From: Bacillus sp. CH140a_4T
GTDB taxonomy: Bacteria; Bacillota; Bacilli; Bacillales; Bacillaceae_G
Assembly: GCF_008923725.1 (NCBI RefSeq)
Contig: NZ_WBPF01000004.1
Coordinates: 1 to 53,757, forward strand
Direction of reading: 5' to 3'
DNA length: 53,757 nucleotides
Within the stretch, counting starts at the first letter, position 1. Every line of letters starts with the position of its first letter. The position numbers were made by a program, and so were the translations under genes. Positions 22,499 to 32,074 of the stretch are shown in pieces. The notes beneath the pieces are model-generated. The model saw nothing but the letters and a program-made list of their open reading frames with translations. It did no database searches and had not been told where the DNA came from.

Positions 22499-23296
22499 GT
22501 GAAACAAAAACACGAGTTAGCTCAAGAAGATTACATGCAAGGAATGAAGTACAAGGAATTGGCTGAGAAATATGATGTCAGTATTAATACGATTAAGTCC
22601 TGGAGAAAAAGGCATGGTTGGAATCGAAAAGGGGTGCACCCAAACGGTGAAAAAGGATGCACCCAAACCAAGAAAACAGGTGCACCCATTGGTAATAAGA
22701 ATGCAGTGGGTAATTCGGGTAATAAGAACCCTAAGTATGGTAATAAGCATGCTGTAGGGCATGGTCCACCAAAAGGAAATGACAATGCAACTACTCATGG
22801 TTTGTTCAAAAAGATAATTCCTAATGATGATCCACATGCGATGGAATTACTTGAAGAAATACAAAACCATACGGAATTAGATATGCTGTTTAATTCTATC
22901 CAGTTGCAATACTTCAACATTCTTAATTCGCAACGCATCATGCATGTTCGTGATAAAGACGATATGTCGAAGGAAATTATTAGCGAGCCTGAAGGTGGAG
23001 AAGCTTACATGATTCAGTTTGCGTGGGATAAGCAAGCCAACTTACTTACTGCTTACTCACGAGCAATGACATCATTATCTGCTATGATTGAGCGATTCGA
23101 TAAGTTAGCTAATGCAGACGATGAAAGAAGATTGAAATTAACTCAAATGAAAGCAAACATTGAGAAAACTAAAGCTGATACTGCTCGCATTAAAGGTGAA
23201 GATGGTGATGAGTACGAAGACGACGGTTTCAAAGAGGCGCTAGAAGGTAAGGTAGAGGAAGTGTGGGATGACCATGACGACGATTCCGAAGCGTAA
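22499..23296 (+). CDS. terS: terminase small subunit
   Basis: 265 residues from GTG. The N-terminus (EDYMQGMKYKELAEKYDVSINTIKSWRKRHGW, about 10-41) is the terminase helix-turn-helix that recognises the packaging site. A Gly/Asn-rich hinge (55-100: GNKNAVGN, GNKHAVGHGPPKGN) and helical oligomerisation and acidic tail regions follow. It overlaps terL by 29 bases. PBSX/YqaS-like type. Confidence 0.88.
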   Translation: MKQKHELAQEDYMQGMKYKELAEKYDVSINTIKSWRKRHGWNRKGVHPNGEKGCTQTKKTGAPIGNKNAVGNSGNKNPKYGNKHAVGHGPPKGNDNATTHGLFKKIIPNDDPHAMELLEEIQNHTELDMLFNSIQLQYFNILNSQRIMHVRDKDDMSKEIISEPEGGEAYMIQFAWDKQANLLTAYSRAMTSLSAMIERFDKLANADDERRLKLTQMKANIEKTKADTARIKGEDGDEYEDDGFKEALEGKVEEVWDDHDDDSEA

Positions 23297-24587
23297 AAAG
23301 AAACCTGCTCCATTCAAATTTAAGCCGTTCTCCAAGAAGCAGCTGAAGGTATTAACCTGGTGGAAACCTAACAGTCCCGTTAAAGATTATGACGGGATTA
23401 TTTGTGATGGTTCTATTCGTGCCGGGAAAACAGTATCGATGGCTCTTTCTTACGTTATGTGGGCAATGGAGTCATTTGAAGGTGAGAACTTCGGTATGTG
23501 TGGTAAAACGATTGGTTCGCATCGTCGTAATGTTATAACACCGCTCAAGAAGATGTTGAAGTCTCGTGGGTATAAGGTTAAAGATCACCGCAGTGAGAAT
23601 ATGCTCTCCATTACTAAGGATGGGGTAACAAATTTCTTCTACGTTTTTGGTGGTAAGGATGAAAGTTCCCAGGATTTGATTCAAGGAATTACACTTGCCG
23701 GCTGCTTCTTTGATGAGGTAGCGCTAATGGTCCGTAGTTTCGTAGATCAGGCAACAGGTCGTTGTTCTGTAGAAGGTTCGAAAATATGGTTTAACTGTAA
23801 CCCAGCAGGACCGTATCACTGGTTTAAATTAGAGTGGTTGGATAAGCGTAAGGAAAAGAACTTACTACATCTGAAGTTTACTATGGATGATAACTTATCC
23901 CTTTCTAAGAAGACAAAAAAACGTTATTACAAGCTATATAGCGGCGTTTTCTTCAAACGGTACATTTTAGGGTTATGGGCAGCTGCTTCTGGTCTCGTGT
24001 TCGATATGTTCAAAGAAGAAGTACACAAAGCTGCTTCTATTGATCGTAATTACGTTGAGTATTATGTGTCCTGTGACTACGGTACGCAGAACGCTATGGC
24101 GTATGGATTATGGGGTAAATGTATTGAAGATGGCGACAAAGAAGTTTGGTACAAAATCAAGGAGTACCATTATAGCGGCCGTGATACAGAGAAGCAGAAA
24201 ACAGACCAAGAATACTATGAAGACTATGAGGAATTCGTTGGTGATTTGCCAATCAAGGGAACTGTAGTTGACCCTTCTGCTGCTTCATTTATTGCCGTAT
24301 TGATGCGTAATAAGAGAAAAGTATATAAGGCTCGTAACAACGTAAAAGAGGGAATAGGTAACGTTGGCATAGCGCTTAATACTGGCAGAGCATACTTCAA
24401 TGATTGTTGTGTTGAGACTTTCAAAGAGTTTGCTTCTTATATATGGGATGAGAAAGCAATACAACGTGGTGAGGATAAACCGCTAAAAGAAAATGACCAC
24501 CACATGGATGAAACGAGATACTTTATTAACACGATCATATTTGGATTACGTAAAAAGAAGAAAAAGAAAAGAGGTGAAGCAGCTTAA
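23268..24587 (+). CDS. terL: terminase large subunit
   Basis: 439 residues. ATPase: Walker A GSIRAGKT (48-55), Walker B CFFDEVA (D149, E150). Nuclease: D270 (SCDYGTQ), D335 (VVDPSA) and D414 (DETRYF) form the RNase H-like metal site. It pumps DNA into the prohead and cuts it. Full length. PBSX (XtmB)-type family. It overlaps terS and abuts the portal gene by one base. Confidence 0.95.
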   Translation: MTMTTIPKRKKKPAPFKFKPFSKKQLKVLTWWKPNSPVKDYDGIICDGSIRAGKTVSMALSYVMWAMESFEGENFGMCGKTIGSHRRNVITPLKKMLKSRGYKVKDHRSENMLSITKDGVTNFFYVFGGKDESSQDLIQGITLAGCFFDEVALMVRSFVDQATGRCSVEGSKIWFNCNPAGPYHWFKLEWLDKRKEKNLLHLKFTMDDNLSLSKKTKKRYYKLYSGVFFKRYILGLWAAASGLVFDMFKEEVHKAASIDRNYVEYYVSCDYGTQNAMAYGLWGKCIEDGDKEVWYKIKEYHYSGRDTEKQKTDQEYYEDYEEFVGDLPIKGTVVDPSAASFIAVLMRNKRKVYKARNNVKEGIGNVGIALNTGRAYFNDCCVETFKEFASYIWDEKAIQRGEDKPLKENDHHMDETRYFINTIIFGLRKKKKKKRGEAA

Positions 24588-26125
24588 TGACGAATAAAAG
24601 GAAAGTTAGTGCGAAGGTAATTAAAGCAGCAGGAACAAGTACTCAGGTGCTATCACGACAGCAAGAGAGTGAGAATGAGAAGTATGCCATTAATGATATT
24701 ATCGAACCGCCTTATAGAATAGAAGACCTACAACAGATTAGAGAGAATAGCACAATTCTAGGACAATGTATTGATGCTTACAAACGTAATATAGCTGGGT
24801 TTGGTCATGAGATGAAATATAAGCTAGAGGATGACAAGGAAACTCCTGAAATGAAAGCAGAGTGGACTTTGGTAGATACAGAAATTATCCCGCTATTTAG
24901 CTTTGATAAGCCATTTAAGGAGATTCTTGAAACTGCTATTGATGATAAAGAGACAACTGGCAATGGTTATATAGAAGTTATTCGAAATTTAGAGGGGAAA
25001 CCTGCTGAGTTGATAAATATGCTACCGCAGTACATGCTAGTGACTCGTAAAGATGACGAACCTCAAGAGGTTACGTACTTAATTAGCGGAAAAGAGATCA
25101 AACGCAAGAAGAGGTTTCGTCGCTATGTGCAACGGGTAGGAGCAGTAGATACTTATTTTAAAGAGTTTGGAGATCCGCGTTTCTTAAATAAAGAAACTGG
25201 TAAGTTCTCTGATAGTTCTTTAGGTGATAAAAACGCTACTGAAGTTCTCCATTTGAAGATCGGAAATGGACCATATGGCATTCCGCGTTGGGTATCACAT
25301 GTTGTTCACATGGTAGGAGCTAGGAAGGCAGAGGAGTTAAATCTTCGCTATTTTAAGCAAGGCAGACATATTCCAATGGCTATCTTACTGAAGAACGGGA
25401 TACTTTCCGAAGAAAGTGAAGCAGCCATAACTGACTATGTTTCGAACGTCGAAGGTGAGGATAATCAACATAAATATCTCTTGCTGCAAGTGGAAAGTGC
25501 TGAGGAAGGCATTGTAGGTGATACTCCAACGCCAGTGGATATTGAACTTAAATCTTTAGCTGATATCCTGCAAAACGACGCTCTATTCCTTGAATACGAC
25601 GAGAAGTCACGCCAAAAGGTACAATCAGCATTCCGCCTTCCTGACGTATATGTAGGTTATATTCGTGATTTTAACAGAGCAACTGCTGAATCTGTACGCG
25701 AGATTACAGAAGAGCAGGTATTTGAGCCTGAGCGTAATAACTTAGAGTTTATTATCAATAATGTCCTGCTGCTCCCATACGGATTAAAACACGTATATGT
25801 GAACTTACGTAAATCAGAGATTAGTAATACTGAAGATATGGTAAAAACCATCGAGGTGCTTGCTGATAAGGGTGGATTAACATTCCAAGATGTACGTAAT
25901 ATTGCTGGTAATATGCTAAATAAAGAGTTCTCAGATTACGATATGCCAGAAGCAGACGAACCTGTTGCTTTAGTGTTAGAACGTCATCGTAAAGTGAGTG
26001 GTTGGGATAAAGGTTTGAGTGAGCAGTTACAGAAGTCAGCTGGTACTAATTCAAATGAGGATTTAGTCAATGTAATGAAAGACTTACGTGACTTACTGGA
26101 GTCGATGCAAGATGCAGAAGATTGA
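24587..26125 (+). CDS. portal protein
   Basis: 512 residues. AINDIIEPPYRIEDLQQIRENSTILGQCIDAYKRNIAGFG and the later TGNGYIEVIRN, GIPRWVSHVVHM and PDVYVGYIRDFNRATAES segments match the PBSX/skin portal family. It forms the 12-mer DNA channel at the head vertex. The C-terminus is helical (crown). It overlaps the next gene by 14 bases. Confidence 0.92.
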   Translation: MTNKRKVSAKVIKAAGTSTQVLSRQQESENEKYAINDIIEPPYRIEDLQQIRENSTILGQCIDAYKRNIAGFGHEMKYKLEDDKETPEMKAEWTLVDTEIIPLFSFDKPFKEILETAIDDKETTGNGYIEVIRNLEGKPAELINMLPQYMLVTRKDDEPQEVTYLISGKEIKRKKRFRRYVQRVGAVDTYFKEFGDPRFLNKETGKFSDSSLGDKNATEVLHLKIGNGPYGIPRWVSHVVHMVGARKAEELNLRYFKQGRHIPMAILLKNGILSEESEAAITDYVSNVEGEDNQHKYLLLQVESAEEGIVGDTPTPVDIELKSLADILQNDALFLEYDEKSRQKVQSAFRLPDVYVGYIRDFNRATAESVREITEEQVFEPERNNLEFIINNVLLLPYGLKHVYVNLRKSEISNTEDMVKTIEVLADKGGLTFQDVRNIAGNMLNKEFSDYDMPEADEPVALVLERHRKVSGWDKGLSEQLQKSAGTNSNEDLVNVMKDLRDLLESMQDAED

Positions 26126-27035
26126 TAAGTTACTGGATTCATTAAATGAGTGGATTGAAAAGGCTGATACTGACGATTTCACTGCTTCATTACCTGCTGA
26201 TCTAGAGGTATTGGACATGTTACCTGGTTATGTTGAGGATTTCGAAAAAGAAATTGCTAAACTGCTTCGGAAGCAGAAAAAATACTTTATCGATGGAATT
26301 AAGAACTATACGAAAAAGGATGCTGTAGAGAAGGGTATCAAGATAAAGGATATTATCGACTTTGTCACTGGTAGCCTATTCGGAGCAGATACATTTGCTA
26401 AAAGCTTGAGCAAAGCAGCGAGGAAGTTTCTTAATTACACGATGAAGGACATGTCGAAAGCTTTCATGGATGCGATTGACCCGGATATCCAATTTAATAT
26501 ATTTTCGAAACGCACTACAAAGTGGATTGATAGCTGGTCTGATGAATTAGGAAAGATCATGAAGATTAACTCTCACAAAGCAGTAGAACGTATTTTAAAC
26601 GATGGGTTGGAGAAAGGGAAAGGCATAAAGGAAATTGCGAGAGAACTTGCGAAACTACCGGAATTTGACCGAAAAAGAGCGAAGACTACAGCACAGACCG
26701 AAGTCCTCGCAGCATGCTCCGCTTCTCAATTTGAATCATATCGCCAATCTCCTGCTGTCACTGGGAAGAAGTGGCGTCATAGTGGTTCAAAGAACAATCA
26801 ACCGCGTGATAATCATGTTGAGTATAGTGGCACAACGATTCCTGTAGAAGAGGAATTTGAATTACCTGGCTCTGGTGAGAAATGCATGTTTCCTCGTGAT
26901 AGCTCTTTATCTGCTAAAGAGAGAGTGCGTTGTAAATGCGTTCTTCAGCCGGCAGTAGACAACAACATATTAGGCTTATCTGAAGAAGAGAAGCAGAAGA
27001 TTAGGGAAGAAACTTTGAAGGAGTTGAGTAAGTGA
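26112..27035 (+). CDS. minor head protein (SPP1 gp7 / Mu F-like)
   Basis: 307 residues from ATG 26112, inside the end of the portal gene. The C-terminal Mu-F-like domain is seen in KLPEFDRKRAKTTAQTEVLA (about 195-214), KKWRHSGSKNNQPRDNH, then the Cys-containing close GEKCMFPRDSSLS...RVRCKCVLQP. Such proteins are packed in the head and help DNA delivery or assembly. Co-operonic with portal. Confidence 0.85.
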   Translation: MQKIDKLLDSLNEWIEKADTDDFTASLPADLEVLDMLPGYVEDFEKEIAKLLRKQKKYFIDGIKNYTKKDAVEKGIKIKDIIDFVTGSLFGADTFAKSLSKAARKFLNYTMKDMSKAFMDAIDPDIQFNIFSKRTTKWIDSWSDELGKIMKINSHKAVERILNDGLEKGKGIKEIARELAKLPEFDRKRAKTTAQTEVLAACSASQFESYRQSPAVTGKKWRHSGSKNNQPRDNHVEYSGTTIPVEEEFELPGSGEKCMFPRDSSLSAKERVRCKCVLQPAVDNNILGLSEEEKQKIREETLKELSK

Positions 27036-27084
27036 TGAAAGTTACTCAAAAGAAATTGGATTGCTATTGAAAGGAGGTGAACAT

Positions 27085-28302
27085 ATGCCAAGAAAACTAA
27101 AAAACGTGGATGTAAGCTTTGTTTCTATTGTAGATAAAGCTGCAAACAAAAAGAAATTCTTCTTAACAAAAAGCGAGCAAGAACCAACATTCGAAAAAGA
27201 AGTTAAGATCATCAAAGGTGAAGATGAAGACCAAAAGCTTGTTTATGGAATTGTATACTCTCCTGGTAGCGCAGAAGATTCAAGTACACATGACGCACAC
27301 GGAGATTTCATGACTGCTGAAGATATTGAAAAATCTGCTCATAACTTCATTGCTAAGTATCGTAACATTGATGCTCAACATGACTTTAATGCAGGAGCAG
27401 GTGAAGTAGTAGAAAGTTATGTCGCTCCTGTTGATATGGAAATAAACGGTGAAACGATCACTAAAGGTACATGGGTACTAGTGACAAAAGCTACCGATGA
27501 GATATGGGAAGATATTAAAGACGGCAAAATGACGGGGTATTCCCTTGCGGGAGTCGCTGAAACAGAAGTGATTGAAGAAGAAGTAACGAAAACTGAAGAG
27601 AAACAATTTAAGTCCTTTTTCCAATTGATGAAGGGCTTTTTTAGTGGAGAAAAAGTTGAAAAAGGTGAGGTTAGAGATAAATTTAACCAGAACAAACATC
27701 GCCGTGATGTAAATGCTTCATTCTCCGCTTTAGAAGATACTTTCTATCAATCCCTTTGGAATGCACCTACCGCTGATGCTATCGACTTAGATCGTATTGA
27801 AGCAGCCGCGCTAGAATTTGTTGAAATTATCAATGAGTTGAAGGGCACAGAAGCGGTTGTTAAAGCATGGGAGAACAAACCTGTTGTAACTCTTACAGAA
27901 GAAGTTGAAAAAGCAGGTAAAAAAATTAGTGCTCCAAACATGGCTGATATTGATTCTGCCATTGAGTCATTAACAAATCTAAAAACACGCGTCACACCAG
28001 AAGGCGCAGGAAGTGAGGAAGATAGTATGAATCAAGAACAATTAGAAGCATTATCCGTTGCAGTAGAAAAGGCTGTAGGTCCAATTAAGGAAGAACTAGC
28101 TTCTGTTAAAAAACATCTTAATCTTGATGAGGGAAAAACAGAAGAGGATATTAAAGTAGAAAAAGCTGTAGAAGCAGCTACGGCGCCATTACGTGAAGAA
28201 ATCGAAGCATTAAAGAAATCTCAAGGTATTAGTAATCAACAAGATACTGATGTTGTTAAAAAAACAGAAGTCAAAAAATCTGTATGGAATGGCTTACTTT
28301 AA
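27085..28302 (+). CDS. XkdF-like prohead protease fused to a scaffold-like tail
   Basis: 405 residues from ATG 27085 (AAAGGAGGTGA upstream). Residues 1-170 match the XkdF putative serine-protease domain: FVSIVDKAANKKKF, the likely catalytic His in THDAHGDFM, and the likely catalytic Ser in GYSLAGVAE. The rest is acidic, helical and partly coiled (about 205-400), as expected for a scaffold. It probably matures the capsid and organises assembly in one chain. Confidence 0.85.
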   Translation: MPRKLKNVDVSFVSIVDKAANKKKFFLTKSEQEPTFEKEVKIIKGEDEDQKLVYGIVYSPGSAEDSSTHDAHGDFMTAEDIEKSAHNFIAKYRNIDAQHDFNAGAGEVVESYVAPVDMEINGETITKGTWVLVTKATDEIWEDIKDGKMTGYSLAGVAETEVIEEEVTKTEEKQFKSFFQLMKGFFSGEKVEKGEVRDKFNQNKHRRDVNASFSALEDTFYQSLWNAPTADAIDLDRIEAAALEFVEIINELKGTEAVVKAWENKPVVTLTEEVEKAGKKISAPNMADIDSAIESLTNLKTRVTPEGAGSEEDSMNQEQLEALSVAVEKAVGPIKEELASVKKHLNLDEGKTEEDIKVEKAVEAATAPLREEIEALKKSQGISNQQDTDVVKKTEVKKSVWNGLL

Positions 28303-28323
28303 GCCTGAAGGAGGAAAACATAT

Positions 28324-29253
28324 ATGACACTTAATAACAAAACAATTATTGAAAAAGCAGACATTACTCTTGCTACATTAGCTAGTGGTGGTTTAATGAA
28401 CCCTGAGCAAGCTGATACATTCTTACGTATGGTGCAAAGTGCTCCTACGATTTTAAAGGATTCTCGATTTGTTCAAATGGCTTCAGATACACGTAAAATT
28501 GAAAAAATGGGATTTGGTAATCGTATCCTTCGTCCTGGTGTAGAAGGAACGGCATTAAAAGATTCTGATCGTTCTGCGCCAACAACTAGCACAGTTACAT
28601 TAAATGCAAAAGAAGTAATTGCTGAAGTTCATATCACATATGACACATTAGAAAATAATATCGAGGGTAATAATCTTCAAAATACTATTATGCAGATGAT
28701 CGCAGAGCGCGCGGCGTTAGATATCGAAGAATTAATTATTAATGGTGACAAATCTTCTGCTGATACGTATTTAACATTACTAGATGGATTACGTAAACAA
28801 GCAACTTCACATGTAATTGATCATGCGGCCGGTGCATTCTCTAAAGATGTATTTAAGAAAGCTTATAAAGCTGTACCTGCGAAATACCTTCGTAACCCTA
28901 AAGATTGGAAGTTCTATACTTCACATGGATTAGAAGTTGAATGGAAAGACCAAGTTGCAGCACGACAAACAAACCTTGGTGACTTCTCACTTCAAGGCGG
29001 TTTAGCTTCAGCCTATGGTGTTCCTGTAGATGGTATTGCGATGTTACAACCATATACTGATGAAACAAATACTGTATCTGACATTCTCTTAACTCATCCT
29101 AAAAACATTGTAGTTGGTATGAGCCGAAATATCCGAATTGAAGTAGATAAAGATATCCGCGCTCGTAAGTTCATTATTGTTTTAACTGCTAAAGTGGATG
29201 CGAAATTTGAAGAGGAAGATGCAGTAGCGAAAGTTATCAAAGTTAAGGAGTGA
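28324..29253 (+). CDS. major capsid protein (XkdG-like, HK97 fold)
   Basis: 309 residues. Key segments: [53 protein letters not shown], and [15 protein letters not shown], then the C-terminal P-domain with [27 protein letters not shown]. This is the XkdG/YqbE family of HK97-fold capsids. The N-terminal helix (1-30) may be the part removed on maturation. It follows the protease/scaffold gene by 21 bases. Confidence 0.92.
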   Translation: MTLNNKTIIEKADITLATLASGGLMNPEQADTFLRMVQSAPTILKDSRFVQMASDTRKIEKMGFGNRILRPGVEGTALKDSDRSAPTTSTVTLNAKEVIAEVHITYDTLENNIEGNNLQNTIMQMIAERAALDIEELIINGDKSSADTYLTLLDGLRKQATSHVIDHAAGAFSKDVFKKAYKAVPAKYLRNPKDWKFYTSHGLEVEWKDQVAARQTNLGDFSLQGGLASAYGVPVDGIAMLQPYTDETNTVSDILLTHPKNIVVGMSRNIRIEVDKDIRARKFIIVLTAKVDAKFEEEDAVAKVIKVKE

Positions 29254-29259
29254 TGACTT

Positions 29260-29427
29260 TTGAATTATTACGCTAAGTTAATAGTTGGTAAAACATACGA
29301 CGTCCATGAACGTCTATTTTTATTGGGCCAAGAAGAAAAGGTTACAAAGAAAACTTATGATTATCTAAATGGTAACGAACAATTTGAAGTTAGAAAAGAA
29401 GGTAGCAAATCTAAAGGAGAGGAGTGA
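29260..29427 (+). CDS. YqbF-like small head-associated protein
   Basis: 55 residues from TTG (AAGGAG nine bases upstream): MNYYAKLIVGKTYDVHERLF, then a Lys/Glu-rich end. The AKLIVGKTYDV start and the position directly after the capsid gene match the YqbF domain found in skin-like phages. Function unknown; possibly capsid decoration. Confidence 0.7.
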   Translation: MNYYAKLIVGKTYDVHERLFLLGQEEKVTKKTYDYLNGNEQFEVRKEGSKSKGEE

Positions 29428-29432
29428 TAAGT

Positions 29433-29822
29433 ATGCCACTTATTACTGCTCAAGAATTAATTGATTACACTGTATTACCTGAAGTTAAAAAACGTCCTGT
29501 TTCCTTATTGGAGCAGGACATACTTGAGGCAGATACAGAGATTTATAATCTCTCTAAAATAGATTTTAGTGATAAGACGAAATATCCGGAAGTTCCAGCA
29601 GAAGTGAAGTTATCGTGCAAGAAGTTAGCGCAATATTATGCTTATACAAACGCTGATACAACTGCAATGAAGGGTATTAAATCTGAAAGTATTGGTGGCG
29701 GTGACTATTCTTATACAAAGGATAGCGCGAGTGTAACGAAACCTTCTGTTTTGTATCTCCTACAGAAATTCATGAATCAAAAAGGGAAAAATAAAGTCAC
29801 ATTCAAAATGAGGACGATTTAA
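29433..29822 (+). CDS. head-tail connector protein (YqbG-like, DUF3199)
   Basis: 129 residues from ATG 29433. MPLITAQELIDYTVLPEVKK, then LLEQDILEADTEIYNLSKID and the pattern KLSCKKLAQYYAYTNAD match YqbG-type DUF3199 proteins, the adaptor under the portal. It overlaps the next start by one base. Confidence 0.85.
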   Translation: MPLITAQELIDYTVLPEVKKRPVSLLEQDILEADTEIYNLSKIDFSDKTKYPEVPAEVKLSCKKLAQYYAYTNADTTAMKGIKSESIGGGDYSYTKDSASVTKPSVLYLLQKFMNQKGKNKVTFKMRTI

Positions 29823-30214
29823 TGTCTCTACAAGGGATGATGGTCCATGAATGTGATATTTATCATTTACAGAAGAAAGAACTACCAGGTAAGTACGGTC
29901 AGCCAGGAGAAACTGTATATTCCTACAATGAAACTCCTGATATAGCAGATCAAGGTTGCTATTTTGCCGAGAATGTAGCAACTGCTGCTCCTGATACTAT
30001 TCAATCGTCGCCTAACCAATTAAATACAGAGCAAATGAAAGTGTTATTCATGCCTGATACAGACGTGAGACACAATGACAAAGTGATTAAGAAGAATACA
30101 AACGTCACTTACTATATACGTAATCCTTTTCCGGTAGTGCATCCGCTTACTGGTGAGGTTAATCATATAAAAGCCATAGCAGAGAGGAAGAGTGAGCCAT
30201 GGCTAGCCAAATAA
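29822..30214 (+). CDS. head-tail closure protein (YqbH/XkdH-like, DUF3599)
   Basis: 130 residues. MMVHECDIYHLQKKE opens the DUF3599 fold, and VTYYIRNPFPVVHPLTG-VNHIKAIAE closes it. This family fits the stopper position of the neck, holding DNA in the head. It overlaps the next gene by 16 bases. Confidence 0.85.
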   Translation: MSLQGMMVHECDIYHLQKKELPGKYGQPGETVYSYNETPDIADQGCYFAENVATAAPDTIQSSPNQLNTEQMKVLFMPDTDVRHNDKVIKKNTNVTYYIRNPFPVVHPLTGEVNHIKAIAERKSEPWLAK

Positions 30215-30684
30215 CGACTAGAGGATTCCGCGAGTTCAGCGCTAAGTTGAACCGTATGGCAAACGGATTAGATCAGAACGTTGCTTTATGGCTTGAAGCT
30301 AGCGGATTTCAATTTCTAGAAGAAGTACAAAACCAAATCATTTCGTTAGGTGTAGTAGATACTCGCCTTCTCTTAAATTCATTTACAAAAGGTGATGGAG
30401 AGAACGTATGGCGCTCTTCTAATGGTGGGTTAACACTTGATGTGGGAACTTCAGTCTCTTACGCTAAGGTCGTGAATGATGGCCACCACCAAGTGAGACG
30501 ATTCGTCCCAGGAAGATGGGAAGGTCATAATTTCGAGTATGATCCACATGCACCTACTGGGATGATGCTTACTGCTAAATTCATAGAAGGTCGTCCTTAC
30601 TGGGATAATGCTATCGCTATATATGAGCGCATGTTCCAAACTGCATTTGACCGCCAATTTAGACAGTGGGTAAATGGAGGTTAG
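30199..30684 (+). CDS. neck protein (HK97 gp10 / XkdI-like)
   Basis: 161 residues: TTRGFREFSAKLNRMANGLDQ, VDTRLLLNSF, then VGTSVSYAKVVNDGHHQVRRFVPG. SYA..VN.GH is the usual HK97 gp10 signature. It probably works in head-tail joining. Order and spacing match yqbI in the skin element. Confidence 0.88.
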   Translation: MASQITTRGFREFSAKLNRMANGLDQNVALWLEASGFQFLEEVQNQIISLGVVDTRLLLNSFTKGDGENVWRSSNGGLTLDVGTSVSYAKVVNDGHHQVRRFVPGRWEGHNFEYDPHAPTGMMLTAKFIEGRPYWDNAIAIYERMFQTAFDRQFRQWVNGG

Positions 30685-30687
30685 AGT

Positions 30688-31089
30688 ATGTACGCACAAA
30701 TACATGGTTCTATGAAGGCTTTTGTCTTCGATAACTTGCCACCAGGCACATTTGCTTATCATGAACAGGTTCCAGAAGAAATAAGGATACCTTCAGTATA
30801 CTTTCCGCACTTATCGACGAATGATTTGAAAAATACGAAAGATACATTCACCTTACTGTACACGATGACAGTGAGGTTTTTTTATGCAACAACAGAGGAA
30901 GCAATGGAGCTATCTGATGGAATTGCTAACTTGATTAGACGCAGCGGTTACACATTAAATCTTCGTAATGAGGATGGAAGTGAGTCGACTGATAATGTCT
31001 ACATCAGAAGAGTGACTACCGCTCCAGTTGAGGTAGGTTCTGCTCAATTAACAATGATTTTTGAATACCAACAGACTTATATAAATTAA
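30688..31089 (+). CDS. tail terminator-like protein (YqbJ/XkdJ position)
   Basis: 133 residues. RIPSVYFPHLSTNDLKNTKD, TFTLLYTMTVRFFYATTEEAMELSDGIANLIRR and QLTMIFEYQQTYIN fit the tail terminator/completion fold that caps the tail tube before head joining. It is the last gene of the PBSX/skin-like block. The next gene is a siphovirus tube protein. Confidence 0.75.
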   Translation: MYAQIHGSMKAFVFDNLPPGTFAYHEQVPEEIRIPSVYFPHLSTNDLKNTKDTFTLLYTMTVRFFYATTEEAMELSDGIANLIRRSGYTLNLRNEDGSESTDNVYIRRVTTAPVEVGSAQLTMIFEYQQTYIN

Positions 31090-31104
31090 GGAGCGTGACC
31101 ATAT

Positions 31105-31581
31105 ATGACTGAAGTTACTGAAACGCCCGCTACTTCAAATAAGATGTACCGCGGTGACGAGTTTATTTACGCGGTAGTAATCCCCGACCCTACCGATCCA
31201 TTAAAAACGAAACTGATTCGTCCGTTTGACCAAACTGATTCATCTCATTCTATTGAAGCAGATGAGATTGAAGCAGAATCAAAGGATAGAACAATTTCTG
31301 ATTACGGAAAAGTAACAGAGACTCGTTCTTTCGAGGGTATTGTTTCTGAGGGAGATCCATTTGTAGATGCAGTAAAGAAAAAACTACGTAATAAAGAGTA
31401 TATTGAAATCTATGAAATAAACAAACGTACATTAAAAGCTGAAAAAGGAACTTACATGATGACTTCCTTTGAAAAAACTGCATCAACAGGTGAATTTGCG
31501 ACTTACGCTTTAGAAGCTAAGCTTTCTGGAACTGTAAGCGAAGAAACATTAACTGAAATCCCTGCCGGGGCTAATGCATAA
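31105..31581 (+). CDS. major tail tube protein (TP901-1 type)
   Basis: 158 residues. KMYRGDEFIYAVVIPDP, EIEAESKDRTISDYGKVTETRSFEG, and the C-terminal GTYMMTSFEKTASTGEFATY correspond to the TP901-1 major tail protein family. There is no tail sheath gene, so the tail is non-contractile. AAGGAG upstream; a strong terminator follows. Confidence 0.85.
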   Translation: MTEVTETPATSNKMYRGDEFIYAVVIPDPTDPLKTKLIRPFDQTDSSHSIEADEIEAESKDRTISDYGKVTETRSFEGIVSEGDPFVDAVKKKLRNKEYIEIYEINKRTLKAEKGTYMMTSFEKTASTGEFATYALEAKLSGTVSEETLTEIPAGANA

Positions 31582-31606
31582 GAGCGGTATAAAACCGCTC
31601 TTTTTA
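31582..31606 (+). terminator. terminator after the tail tube gene
   Basis: AGAGCGGT, short loop, ACCGCTCT then TTTTT. Partial read-through would set the ratio of tube protein to downstream tail proteins. Confidence 0.85.
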
Positions 31607-31646
31607 AATTCGAAAATAACATCCAATTAAAAGGAGATTGATATAT

Positions 31647-32069
31647 ATGCGTTTTGAAATTAATGGGAAAGAACATGAATTAAAACTTAATTATAAAGCA
31701 ATTGCTGAGCTGAACAAAAAGTATAAAGGTGGCGCGCAAGAAGTTATCGGTTCTTGTTTGCAGGGTGATTTAGAGATGTTTGAAGACGCTGTTTACTTTG
31801 GACTACTGCATACAGATGAAGGAATTACTAGAGAACAAGTTGTTACTGAAATTGTAAAACAATTCGAAGCGGAGAAAATTTCACAAGAGTTCATTGATAA
31901 AGTTCTTAATGAAGTGGTAGCAGATAATTTTTTCTACAAAGCGACAACGAAGAAATTAAAAGCACGAATGAAGAAACAATTGGTAGCGAAGAATCCGGAA
32001 CTGAAAGAGATGGCGGACGAGATGTACGGAACGGACGACGAACCGCAGACTTCTCTAGAGAAGAAATAG
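31647..32069 (+). CDS. tail assembly chaperone, gpG-like
   Basis: 140 residues from ATG 31647 (AAGGAG ten bases upstream). MRFEINGKEHELKLNYKAIA, then ELNKKYKGG, is the Phage_TAC family opening. It coats the tape measure during tail building. Its -1 frame stays open to the following ORF at 32075-32383, so a gpGT fusion by programmed frameshift is expected. Confidence 0.85.
   Translation: MRFEINGKEHELKLNYKAIAELNKKYKGGAQEVIGSCLQGDLEMFEDAVYFGLLHTDEGITREQVVTEIVKQFEAEKISQEFIDKVLNEVVADNFFYKATTKKLKARMKKQLVAKNPELKEMADEMYGTDDEPQTSLEKK
31928..31934 (+). promoter_or_regulatory. candidate -1 frameshift site T TTT TTC
   Basis: This heptamer is in the correct phase of the chaperone frame (AAT TTT TTC). 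After a -1 slip the new frame has no stop up to 32383 and reads straight into the second ORF (...TADFSREEIDKVQQDGFRYL). A later slip point in the Lys-rich 3' end is possible. Confidence 0.5.
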
Positions 32070-32074
32070 ACAAG

